Origin: Loripinus fragilis
Taxonomy: Eukaryota; Mollusca; Bivalvia; Lucinida; Lucinidae
DNA: 64,000 nucleotides
Direction of reading: 5' to 3'
Assembly: GCA_964019695.1 (NCBI GenBank)
Contig: OZ026531.1
Span: 10,816,593 to 10,880,592 of the forward strand
Part shown: positions 1-52,031 of the stretch, in pieces
Layout: each line of letters begins with the position of its first letter
Numbering within the stretch: position 1 is the stretch's first letter
Notes under the pieces: generated by a model
Told to the model about the DNA's origin: nothing
The model's input: the letters and a program-made list of their open reading frames with translations, nothing else
Databases searched by the model: none
Made by a program: the position numbers and the translations under genes

Positions 1-170
1 AACCAGAAATTCAGTGTTTAAACAGAAGCTATGGGACAGTCACTTTCTGTATTGAGTTATATCTTAACAACGGCCCTGATTTGAGGTTGAAGTTAGTGAC
101 GAAAAATGCCAATTTTGACGTTATTCGACGCCGAACACAAGCACGTGACACAGATAATCCGAATAAGAAA
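1..170. other. Left edge, intronic
   Basis: Non-coding sequence of the NSF intron before exon 1. It probably includes the left flank of the mariner remnant; terminal repeats were not recognised. Confidence 0.4.
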
Positions 171-905
171 AATGACTGCCCTTGAACAGCAGTCTGCGAT
201 TAAATTTTGTGTAGCAAATAAAAATCAAGACAGGAAACGTTCGAAATGTTAAAAACGGCTTTTAGGAACATTGCTATGAAGAAAACTGCTTTGTATAAAT
301 GGTACAGTAAGTTTGAGCAAGGCGATAATTATGTTACTGGTGAACGGAGGCCAGGCCGCCCCTCACCTGCCTCAACAAAGAAAATTGAAACAGTCAAAGT
401 TCTGTTGGACTCTGATTGTCGGATGACTATTGGACTCTGATCGTCGGATGACTATTAGAGATATTACGATTAGGACTGGAATACCTTCAGTATTGTGTTT
501 AGAATTATTCATAATGAACTATGTATGAGGAGAATCTGTGGGAGATGGATACCACACATGATTGATGAAATTAGGCCTGGTATGCTTCAAACAGCTATCC
601 TTCACCATGACAACGCACCGCCCCATAGAGCAGCACAGACTACGGAGACAATAAAAAGACTCCGCTTTGGATTTTTAGACCACCCCTGTACTCACCAGAT
701 TGGCCCCTTGTGATCTTTTTCCTTTTCCATTGATCAAGAGAGTTTTGAAAGATACGTGATTTGAGGATGTTGCTGATCTTCCAGTTGCAGTTCAGCAGGC
801 TATCACTGAAATACCAGTTACCTCGTGTAGTGAGTGTTTTCTTTCTTGGGTAAAACGCTGCAGAAAGTGTGTGGCTTGTAAGGACACTATTTTGAGAGAG
901 AATGG
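171..905 (+). pseudogene. Decayed mariner-type (DD34D) transposase
   Basis: Broken pieces of a mariner transposase in shifting frames. The N-terminal part (LEQQSAIKFCVANK) is followed by TALYKWYSKFEQGDN and RRPGRPSPAS. Then come CGRWIPHMI, HHDNAPPHRAAQTTETIKRL with one catalytic Asp, and a C-terminal WVKRC. The segment between WIPH and HHDN, where the first catalytic Asp should be, is deleted. A ~25-bp tandem duplication (about 408-457) and several stops add to the damage. It lies in an NSF intron and is inactive. Confidence 0.85.
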
Positions 906-1349
906 CATTGTATTATGCGCCAATGTGGTTGTTAACAATGTTGGAACGGTCTTTTTATACTTGTGCCCCGGGTCGCGTGATCTGATGTTGCCATGGCGTC
1001 GTTTAAAATGACGTCATTAAACTTTATAAAATTTAAATACCCAATTTCAAATCAGCATAAATTTTGCTTGATTGTGCACAAAAATAATGTAATTCACATT
1101 AAAATTGTGGAAATAATGGCACTTTTCTGCGTATTTCTGGATCACCTCTCGTATCTTGAAATGTTGATATAGGGTACTATTTGCAGTCCTCAATCAGAGA
1201 TCCGCGGTAGCAGTGGTCTTGATCGATTGTACTCAATGTCATTTTTCTGTGATCCATGAATGTGGCGCTGGTTTCAGTATTAAATTTTTCACCTCCCTCA
1301 GTTTATAAATCCCATATTTTAAATAGAACCCTTTTGCTGTAGATAAAAA
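906..1349. other. Intronic, no recognised feature
   Basis: AT-rich NSF intron sequence between the mariner remnant and a MITE. No exon-like or repeat structure seen. Confidence 0.4.
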
Positions 1350-1571
1350 TTACTATTTGCATGCTGGGTAATTTTCCATGCTTTTGTTGTCGTCTGCTGA
1401 CTTTTTTCAAAATTAACTATTTCAAAAAGTTTTTTCAGGAACACTATCAGAACGTCAAACAGTTTGAATCCAGATCAGAACTGACATTCTGTTCATCCAA
1501 ATCTGAGTCCAAGCTGTTTGTAAAGGTTATCAGCAGACAACAGAAGTCACCCCTAGCAGGTAAAGAGTTAA
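1350..1571. mobile_element. TTAA-type hairpin MITE (GCATGCTGGGTAA family)
   Basis: Begins near TTTGCATGCTGGGTAA and ends AAAGAGTTAA. It contains the hairpin at 1455-1531 built on AAACAGTTTG…ATCAG and its complement. Same family as 7471-7697, 9163-9372, 17102-17310 and 45643-45854. The TTAA ends suggest a piggyBac-like, non-autonomous element; the left TTAA is degraded here. Confidence 0.6.
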
Positions 1572-1604
1572 AGAATGTTTTTGGGCCATCAATTAAGATT
1601 TTGG

Positions 1605-1690
1605 TTCCTATTCATCCAAAACATATGTTGTGGGTACTCAAAAGAACCGTCTCAATGAGAGGGTTCTTTTGAGCACCCAAAACACATGTT
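1605..1690. repeat. Hairpin repeat, AAAGAACCGTCTC family
   Basis: Near-perfect palindrome: ACTCAAAAGAACCGTCTC and its reverse complement meet at an ATGAGA centre, flanked by CCAAAACAYATGTT. The same hairpin recurs at about 13232, 14395, 32655, 32835, 33105, 39480, 40025, 47645 and 49295, with half copies at 31345 and 36596. It looks like the core of a foldback MITE whose outer arms read CTAGATAAGAGTG. Confidence 0.7.
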
Positions 1691-1699
1691 TAAATTAAT

Positions 1700-2459
1700 G
1701 GGTAAGAAAAAATTAAAAAATTTACTCAAATAAAATTTCCTTATCTGGATCTATGTCATATATGCTTATAATTACTATTTAAACATATATGCATATACCT
1801 AGTGGGGTAAGAGGTATAATTTTCAGTCTGAGTCTCTTCCTACTTCCATACTTCATCAAATTATGTATTTGAGAAGTGAAGGCTCTTGCTTATGGGCATG
1901 CTTCTCCAACGTGATAAGTATCAAAGTAGACTGATTCTCTCCCCTACACTGGCTATTGTAGGATCATGTCATCAATAAATTAAACGGGCAGAAATCTGTC
2001 CGTTTCACGGAATGTCACAGAGGCAGCCGACAACTCGGAACCAGTTTAAATTTGAATTTGAGTCATGTTTAAAAGTTCCATACAGGCTACAGAAAAAAAT
2101 ATGTTTTTTTTTCTGTTAAATATCGCTTTATCGTTTACCTTTCTATGATGTGTATTGAGTTTGTAACACTGCATTCAAACTTGTTATTGTATTGGCATGG
2201 TTTTCATGACGTCAACGTCACCATTAACGTCGGGATATGTTGGCGGAGGCAGTCATGTTTCTGTGGTTGTCTTGTCAACTTAACGATTTGTAATACAACT
2301 TATGATTGACCGACCAATTACAGCGCACCTAACATTATACATGACCAGTTGTTAATTTGAACAACTCGGAACCAGTTTAGTACCAAAGTCTCATGGGCTG
2401 GTCCAGTTCATATATAGCATTATTCACCCAGTATCATTGTTCCCTGTTACTTTTCACAG
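1700..2459. other. Intronic, no recognised feature
   Basis: AT-rich intron up to NSF exon 1 of this window. A cluster of ACGTCA-type words at about 2205-2235 resembles words in other elements here, but no element boundary was resolved. Confidence 0.35.
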
Positions 2460-45254
<42,795 letters not shown>

Positions 45255-45432
45255 TCAGTACTGAATTGTGGGATTAAGGAAGAAGATACATAGTCATGGG
45301 AGACAACTCTTTGATAGTAGTTTTACCTCCCTTTCCAAATAGAGAAGGCTTTTCTTACAGGAGAAGATTCTGGCCTTCACTCAGAATGGACAATTCTCTT
45401 TGTAGTTTTTTGCCATTTTGCATGCAAGTTAG

Positions 45433-46054
45433 TTAACTCTTAAAGTGCCAATCACGAATGCAGCAGACGACAAATTTTCGGACATCTTTCCCAATTTTCG
45501 AAAGAAATAAGATATTATATTTCATGAATATTGTCTGCTTGCAGACGATTCTCATGAAATATCATACCTTATTTGTTATTTTTTAAAAAGCAGCAAAATT
45601 TGAAATTGTCATCTGCTGCAAATTGTAGGTGGGCTTTATGGGTTAATAACTCTCTTCATGCTGGGTAATATTTGTTTTTTGTCATCTGCTGGATTTTTCA
45701 AAATTAAATTTTTCAAAAATATCTTCATTGTGAAATAGTGTCAAATAGTTTGGATCCTGGTCAGGCCGATGTTTCATCGGCCTGACCTGAATCCAAACTA
45801 TTTGCAAAGATCATTTGTAGATGACCAATTCACCACTAGCAGAATCCACTTTAACCCTTCGTATACCAATGAATTCTTCCATCTGGACTGGTAAAATAAT
45901 CAAAGATTATAATTTCAAAGTTTAGATGCACTTCAGTACCTAAAGATGTTTTTTGTGTAAGCAGAAAATGCAGAGCCTGGTGAAATGATGCTTTCTGCAG
46001 TATTTCATATGGATTTTTATTGTTTGTCAAAGTTTCCAGTAGGCAAATGGTTAA
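45433..46054. mobile_element. Three different TTAA MITEs joined end to end
   Basis: CCCTTAAAGCGCC family at 45433-45646, GCATGCTGGGTAA family at 45643-45854 and CCCTTTGTATAC family at 45851-46054. Neighbours share a single TTAA (45643-45646 and 45851-45854). Each has its own hairpin (about 45530-45560, 45738-45805, 45960-46030). They lie just after the NSF stop, probably in the 3'UTR. Confidence 0.85.
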
Positions 46055-46119
46055 AATGGAGGTATACAGTTGGAAGATGTAACATTTGAAATAATGAAAA
46101 CATTGAGATTAGTTCTAAT

Positions 46120-46333
46120 TTAACCCTTAAAGCGCCAATCACGACTGCAGCAGATGACAAATTTTGCAAAATCTTCCCTAATTTTCAAAAAAATTAGGTA
46201 TGATATTTCATGAGAATTGTCTGTCAGCAGACAATTCTCATGAAAAATCATGCCTAATTTGTTATTTTTGAAAAAGCAGCAAAATTTGAAATAGTGTTCT
46301 GCTGCAAATTGTAGGTGGCACTTTATGGGTTAA
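46120..46333. mobile_element. TTAA-type MITE (CCCTTAAAGCGCC family)
   Basis: TTAACCCTTAAAGCGCC at the left, GTGGCACTTTATGGGTTAA at the right, and a GTCTGTCAGCAGAC hairpin. TTAA at both ends. Confidence 0.8.
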
Positions 46334-46447
46334 GCATTTAAGTGCTACCCACATTTTACATTATCCTGCCAATATTTTTTGTACTGAAAATGTCATCTGC
46401 ATACATTTAATTTCATTTCAGACAAGACTTGATCATGGAAACAAACA

Positions 46448-46510
46448 CTATGAAACCTGATCAGAATGCTCTCTTGGGAGCAGTCTGATCTGGGTTTATA
46501 TTGTTTGCAG
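46448..46510. repeat. Hairpin, CTGATC…GATCAG family
   Basis: CCTGATCAGAATGCTCTC and GGGAGCAGTCTGATCTGGG with AAACACT / TGTTTGC flanks. Solo hairpin core. Confidence 0.5.
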
Positions 46511-46779
46511 TATAAGCTACCTAAATACATAAGCAGATGAGAGTAGCAGACTACAAAAGTCATAACTGGTGGGAAAGGGGTTTAAGCAGACAACAAGTTG
46601 TGTAAAATCTTTTTAAGTTTTTGTGGCAGTCAGGCCTGACTTTTCATTTGAATCATCTGTTGGCAGAAGGTGTACATGAAATTTTAAACCTTTTGGGGTT
46701 TAATAGCAGCAAGAAATTTAGGAAGTAATAAACTGCTGCAAATTATTGGTTGTTACCTCATGAATATGAACTGTTTGAA

Positions 46780-47145
46780 TATGCATGCTAAGCTCCACCT
46801 ACTATATATAATTACATAAATAAACTTGCACGTTTGTAGATAAAACAAAGAAATAACTTGTCTGGTCCACTGATGTAAGTTCATATATAATCATATATTC
46901 ATAAGCAAACGGAGTAGACCATGATCAGGCAGCTCTTGATTTTGGGTCTGCTCTGTTTGCAAAAGTGTTAAAAGGCATATGCCCAATCAGGTACTGCTCT
47001 GTTTGCTCACGTAAATATGATTAAACTTACTTTAGTGGGCCTGACAAGTAATTTCTTTGTCCTATGTACAAACGTGAAAGTTTATTTATATAATTATTCA
47101 TAGTAGGTGGAGCTTAACATGCATATTCAAACAGGAAAGTGTTAA
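46780..47145. mobile_element. ~360-bp MITE with long inverted arms
   Basis: TGTTTGAATATGCATGCTAA and GCTCCACCTACTATA mirror TAGTAGGTGGAGCTTAAC and ATGCATATTCAAACA. The arms continue through CACGTTTGTAGA and CTGGTCCACT. The central hairpin is at 46907-46971. Confidence 0.8.
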
Positions 47146-47640
47146 GAATGGATATAATTACATTGTTTATCATCAAGTGCAATATTCAAATGAAACGTTA
47201 CTATGTTGAAGTGTGTTGTTCTGTCCTTTTGTTAGAGTTCTATGTTAGTGATGTCTCAGTGGTAGTGCATGTTGTTGATGATGGGCCAAAGCCCTTATAG
47301 ATAGAAGTTTCAGAGCCTCAGGTAATCCAGGTTACAAGTTGTCCTATTTGAGCCAGAACAAGAGGGTTTGTTACTAATCAGGCAAATCTGGGCATATGCA
47401 CAGGCTCACTAGAGCCTTCCCTACTTGCATACACAAAGTATGGATGTAGATGAAGGCCCAGACCAAAATGTAGACCCAGCCTCTTTTTATGAGAGGCATT
47501 AGTGCATATGGTTAAAAACCAAAATTTCATGCACTGGCTCATTCATAGAATTTTGTTACTCACTAGATATCAGTGGAGAAGAAGAAAAAAATCTGTTGCT
47601 ATCATATTTCCAGATAAGCAAACTTTTCTAGCATAAAAGT
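47146..47640. other. Intergenic, no recognised feature
   Basis: No gene, SINE or MITE recognised. Confidence 0.35.
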
Positions 47641-47644
47641 GTGA

Positions 47645-47760
47645 TCATTTTCTTATCCATCAGTTTAAACATGTGTTTTGGGTGCTCAAAAGAACCGTCT
47701 CATTTGAGTATCCACAGCATATGTTTTGGTACGGAAATAAGAAAAAAATATTTTCAACAG
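47645..47760. repeat. AAAGAACCGTCTC hairpin, partly deleted
   Basis: AACATGTGTTTTGGGTGCTC and AAAAGAACCGTCTCATTTG, then a short GAGTATCCACAGCATATG arm. Confidence 0.55.
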
Positions 47761-48449
47761 TTACATACTCTTATCTGGAGGCCTGGCCATATTTCAGTTT
47801 AAAAAGGGGTCTGATTTTGGACAGCTAGACTGTCACCTTAACTGTTTCTTTGTAGGGTCGGGTATGGGAGTAATATAATGCCAAGCATTATAATCAATAA
47901 ACCACTAGTGGTTTACAGATTAAGGACTTTCATTACAATGTTGCGTAAAATATGGCAAAATCTTGAAGTTTTCACATCAAAAATGTGATTTTTAAGAAGT
48001 TTTAATGTGATGTGATAAATAGATTCTAACATTCATGCTCCTGTATTATTGTATTGTTGTGAAAACTTGTTGCGGAAAAGCAATTAAATGCTTGGCAAGC
48101 TTGGTATTTTATTGCTTTTCCCCAACTCATTAAATAATTCAATAAAACATGAGCACTCATGTTAGATACTCTATGTATAGTGTAGATCATGATTGGAAAA
48201 CTTTCCTGGAAAGAACCTTGAAAATCAATGGGACCATTTAAAAATCATTTCTAATTTATTTGTGTATATGACAAAGAATGACAAAGAATAAACTTGTGTC
48301 GTACAGAATTTCTTATTTGTGTTGTTTACCCCTGCAAGTACACAGAGGTCAAAAGAAACTATACCTGAACTATTCTTCATCATGTCTTAATCAGAGTTTA
48401 AAAAGCAAATGAGCACACCGAGTAGGCGGCAATCGAAAATGTAATCAGC
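47761..48449. other. Intergenic, no recognised feature
   Basis: AT-rich, with an internal mirrored phrase near 48070-48120 (AAGCAATTAAATGC / TTTTATTGCTTTTC). No gene recognised. Confidence 0.35.
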
Positions 48450-49140
48450 AATTGATGAACGAGGATCAAAAATCGATAGAAACAGTGTTTACGATTGCCA
48501 TTTGTCGCCAGTGGGGCAACAAATGGCATTGGAAAACACAGCTGTCATTTTGTCAAAAATTATTTTTTCTGAACCAAACTCCTTCATGCATATGTTCAAT
48601 GTGCTTACATTGTATCAGCAAAGTATCAAATTGCTCCATCAAAAGCTGTGGTAGGAGTTGATCGGCCCATAAAGGCACCATCTATGCATATACAAAAGCC
48701 CTATTAGGGAAATATTGTCTAAGTTCTCACAGCTGTCCTTTTGTCAAAAATTATTTTTTCTCAACCAAACTCCTTCATGCATATGTTCAATGTGCTTACA
48801 TTGTATAGGAAAAGTATCATATTGTTCCATCAAAAGCTGTGGTAGGAGTTGATGGGCCCATGTATGGCCTATAATAGCATAAGCATAAAACCCTATATTA
48901 AAAGCCATTTAGAACTACAAAGGGAAATAACTCTGATAGAATTGGCCCCTAGCCCTTACTTTTTTGTCTTAAAAATTTGTCTTGCATATATGAACATGTT
49001 TGCAAGGTTTAATGAAAATCCAGCAATGACTCTTCAAGATATTAAGGAAACAAAGCGTTACGGACGGACGGACGCACGGACAACGTGAAAACAGTATACC
49101 CCCTACAAACAAAGTTTGCGGGGGGTATAAAAACAACACA
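48450..49140. repeat. Dispersed element with 192-bp internal duplication and ACGGACGG end
   Basis: TTTTGTCAAAAATTATTTTT and GAACCAAACTCCTTCATGC recur ~192 bp apart (48547 and 48739). It ends with CGGACGGACGGACGCACGG and a TATACCCCC / GGGGGTATA hairpin around AAACAAAGTTTG. Related in style to the CCGT elements. Confidence 0.65.
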
Positions 49141-49660
49141 AAGTCAAGCAACAAGGGAGTTAATGCATTTAAGTAGAACCTGGTAAATTCAAAGTCCTAC
49201 AGATTAGTTTTAATTACGAATTATCAGTATTACTAATTACAGGAGGTAGATGTAAAGTATATAACCCCCTGAAATGACTATTATCTGTTGTTCATATAAA
49301 CATATGTTTTGGGTGCATAAAAGAAACGGCTCAAAGAGACGTTTCTTTTATGCACACGAAACAAATGTTTTTATAGAGTTATTAAAATAGATCATGAATG
49401 GGTCCTATTTTCTGAATCCAGTGTGTCTCAAATTTATTTCGAATTAGCGAGTATTTTGGAAAATCCACATTCGAATTTGCGAGGTTTTACTGTATATGAT
49501 TGTTGAGTGCAAATTCTGACTTTAAAATTCATAACTAGGGCCTGCTACCAAACAATGCACTTGAATTTTTTTTTCTGCTGAATTTTGTCTCCTGCAAGTA
49601 AATGCTCAATCAATGACTAATTTTGTCTTACATTGTGCATTCAGAATTTGCTGTAAAATG
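49141..49660. other. Intergenic with one hairpin
   Basis: AAAGAACCGTCTC-type hairpin at 49295-49370 (GGTGCATAAAAGAAACG mirrored). The rest is unassigned. Confidence 0.45.
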
Positions 49661-51995
49661 GCCCTCTGTTTACGATTGATTTCAAATAAAGTCTGCAATA
49701 ACCCTCTGTTTATGACTGATTCCGGATGAAGTCTGCAAATACCCTCTGTTTATGATTGATTGATTCTAGATGTAGTCTGCTATAGCCCTCTGTTTATGAT
49801 TGTATACTGAACGAAACTTCTAAACCGCCACCTAATATTTTCTCATATATCTTAACATATATGATACTTACATGGCTACAATTTACACTCAATATGGAAA
49901 AATCAATTAAACTGATTCTGTCAAAATTTCGTTTTCATAAATTGAAATTAACATGCTCAATTGATAGACTGTATAAAGGCACCATCGCATTTCATTTTCA
50001 CACAAATGCTAAAATTTGAACTTATCGCTTAAAATCAAGTATTCCAGAGACTTTAAGTGAAAAACACAAACTTTATGGTGTTATAATTGGACATTATTAA
50101 ACATTTTTGGGTTTCGCTTTTATTAAGAAGGAATTTGCAGGTTATCCACAATGTTCCTATGGAAGCCCATATGACATAAAGCAACGCAAGAATGCTTTAT
50201 GGAGATGACATGTTTTTGTCCACAATATTATTGGAACTTTCTGGTGCTTTGAATGGACATTATTGAACACTGTCGTGTTTATTTAGTAATAAAGAGGCAA
50301 TTTTCATGCAATTCATTGCTCCTATGGAGGCCTATATGGCATAAAAGAACACAGAAATGTGTTTATGGTGATGAAATGTTTTTGTCTACAATATTATTGA
50401 AACATCCGTCACACATTAAGAGTGTACTGCACACCAATCTCGACACTTCCGATGTTCCAATGCAGCATTTGTGCATCACCGCACCAAAGTATGGTGGACT
50501 ATACAGGACATTTTATGACATAGGTAATATTCAGTTTTTGTCGATTTTTCTCGTCATACGTGTGCAAAAATGAAAAATAACCGACAGGTTGTGGTGTAAA
50601 CTTTCGACTCTATCAAAACATGCCAAACCTTATGATAAATTATGAATCAGTTTCAGCGAGGCCCCTATTTCGATTGAACCCACAGCCCTACCCCTCTACT
50701 TTATACTCATACAACCAAACGTTGTTACTTTTGTGATAAAATAAAGTTGTCCGATAGTTGTCGATGAAAATACGAGTATACACAAGGCGTAAAAACATTT
50801 AGCATCGTGTGCCATGTGCAAAACAGCTATTAGTACTCTATCGTTATGCATAAATGAACATCCTTATTGAATCAAACTTTGTTATGTTCAATCGACGGAT
50901 ACATGGGCCCAAATATACTGTGTCAAATATCATTTCAAACAGTTTAATAATAAATGAGCTATATTGAAAAAATGTGTTGTGTTAACTGGCGGTTTAGAAG
51001 TTTCGTTCAGTATATCTATATGAAGTCTTCAATGGCCCCTTATTTATGAATATTTTGGTATAAAGTCCACAATAGCTTTCTGTTTATGATTGTCTCTGTA
51101 TAAAGTCCACAATAGCCCTCTGTTTATGATTGATTCTGGATGAAGTCCCCTAAAGCCCTCTGTTTATGATCGTATCTGTATAAAGTCCACAATAGCTTTC
51201 TGTTTATGATTGTCTCTGTATGAAGTCCACAATAGCCCTCTCTTTATGATTGATTCTGGATGAAGTCCCCTATAGCTCTCTGTTTATGATTGATTCTGGA
51301 TGAAGTCCCCAATAGCCATCTCTTTATGATTGATTCTGGATGAAGTCCCCTAAAGCCATCTGTTTATGATTGATTCTGGATGAAGTCCCCTATAGCCCTC
51401 TGTTTATGATTGATTCTGGATGAAGTCCCCTATAGCCGTCTGTTCATGATTGATTCTTGATGAAGTCCCCAATAGCCCTCTCTTTATGATTGATTCTGGA
51501 TGAAGTCCACAATAGCCCTCTCTTTATGATTGATTCTGGATGAAGTCCCCAATAGCCTTTTGTTTATGATTGATTCTGGATGAAGTCCCCTATAGCCCTC
51601 TGTTTATGATTGATTCTGGATGAAGTCCCCAATAGCCTTTTGTTTATGATTGATTCTGGATGAAGTCCCCTATAGCCCTCTGTTTATGATTGATTCTGGA
51701 TGAAGTCCCCTATAGCCGTCTGTTTATGATTGATTCTGGATGAAGTCCCCAATAGCCGTCTGTTTATGATTGATTCTTGATGAAGTCCCCAATAGCCATC
51801 TGTTTATGATTGATTCTGGATGAAGTCCCCAATAGCCCTCTGTTTATGATTGATTCTGGATGAAGTCCCCAATAGCCTTTTGTTTATGATTGATTCTGGA
51901 TGAAGTCCCCTATAGCCCTCTGTTTATGATTGATTCTGGATGAAGTCCCCAATAGCCCTCTGTTCATGATTGATTCCGGATAAAGTCAGCAGTAA
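49661..51995 (-). repeat. 40-bp minisatellite derived from the hydrolase terminal exon
   Basis: About 28 units, + strand consensus TGTTTATGATTGATTCTGGA followed by TGAAGTCCCCTATAGCCCTC. About 3.5 units lie at 49661-49806 and about 24.5 at 51013-51995, split by an insertion. On the - strand the unit carries GACTTCATCCAGAATCAATC then ATAAACAG. Unit 1 is the end of the hydrolase CDS (codons DFIRNQS and stop), so the array is its 3'UTR. Confidence 0.93.
49807..51010. mobile_element. 1.2-kb TA-flanked element inside the minisatellite
   Basis: TIRs CTGAACGAAACTTCTAAACC / GGTTTAGAAGTTTCGTTCAG, with TA at 49805-49806 and 51011-51012. It has an internal ~170-bp imperfect duplication (GTTTTTGTCCACAATATTAT at about 50212 and GTTTTTGTCTACAATATTAT at about 50379). 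No transposase, so non-autonomous Tc1/mariner-type. Confidence 0.88.
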
Positions 51996-52031
51996 CTTGA
52001 TGTGCTTCTCTAGATGTCTCTCTGAAGGCAG
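51964..52031 (-). CDS. Hydrolase terminal exon and stop
   Basis: On the - strand, acceptor atattgtag precedes 52031 and the stop TGA is at 51966-51964. Phase 1 in. Encodes (A)AFRETSREAHQVTADFIRN then QS, the usual C-terminal helix after HGFF. The last codons and stop are one unit of the 40-bp tandem array that continues downstream. Confidence 0.85.

Noticed and set aside
46727..46732. AATAAA as NSF poly(A) signal
   Set aside because: 1.5 kb from the stop, with several other AATAAA words nearby and no clear GT-rich element; cannot be chosen over the others.
49661..51995. CRISPR-like regular array
   Set aside because: Direct 40-bp tandem units with no unique spacers, eukaryotic context, and a demonstrable origin in the hydrolase terminal exon.
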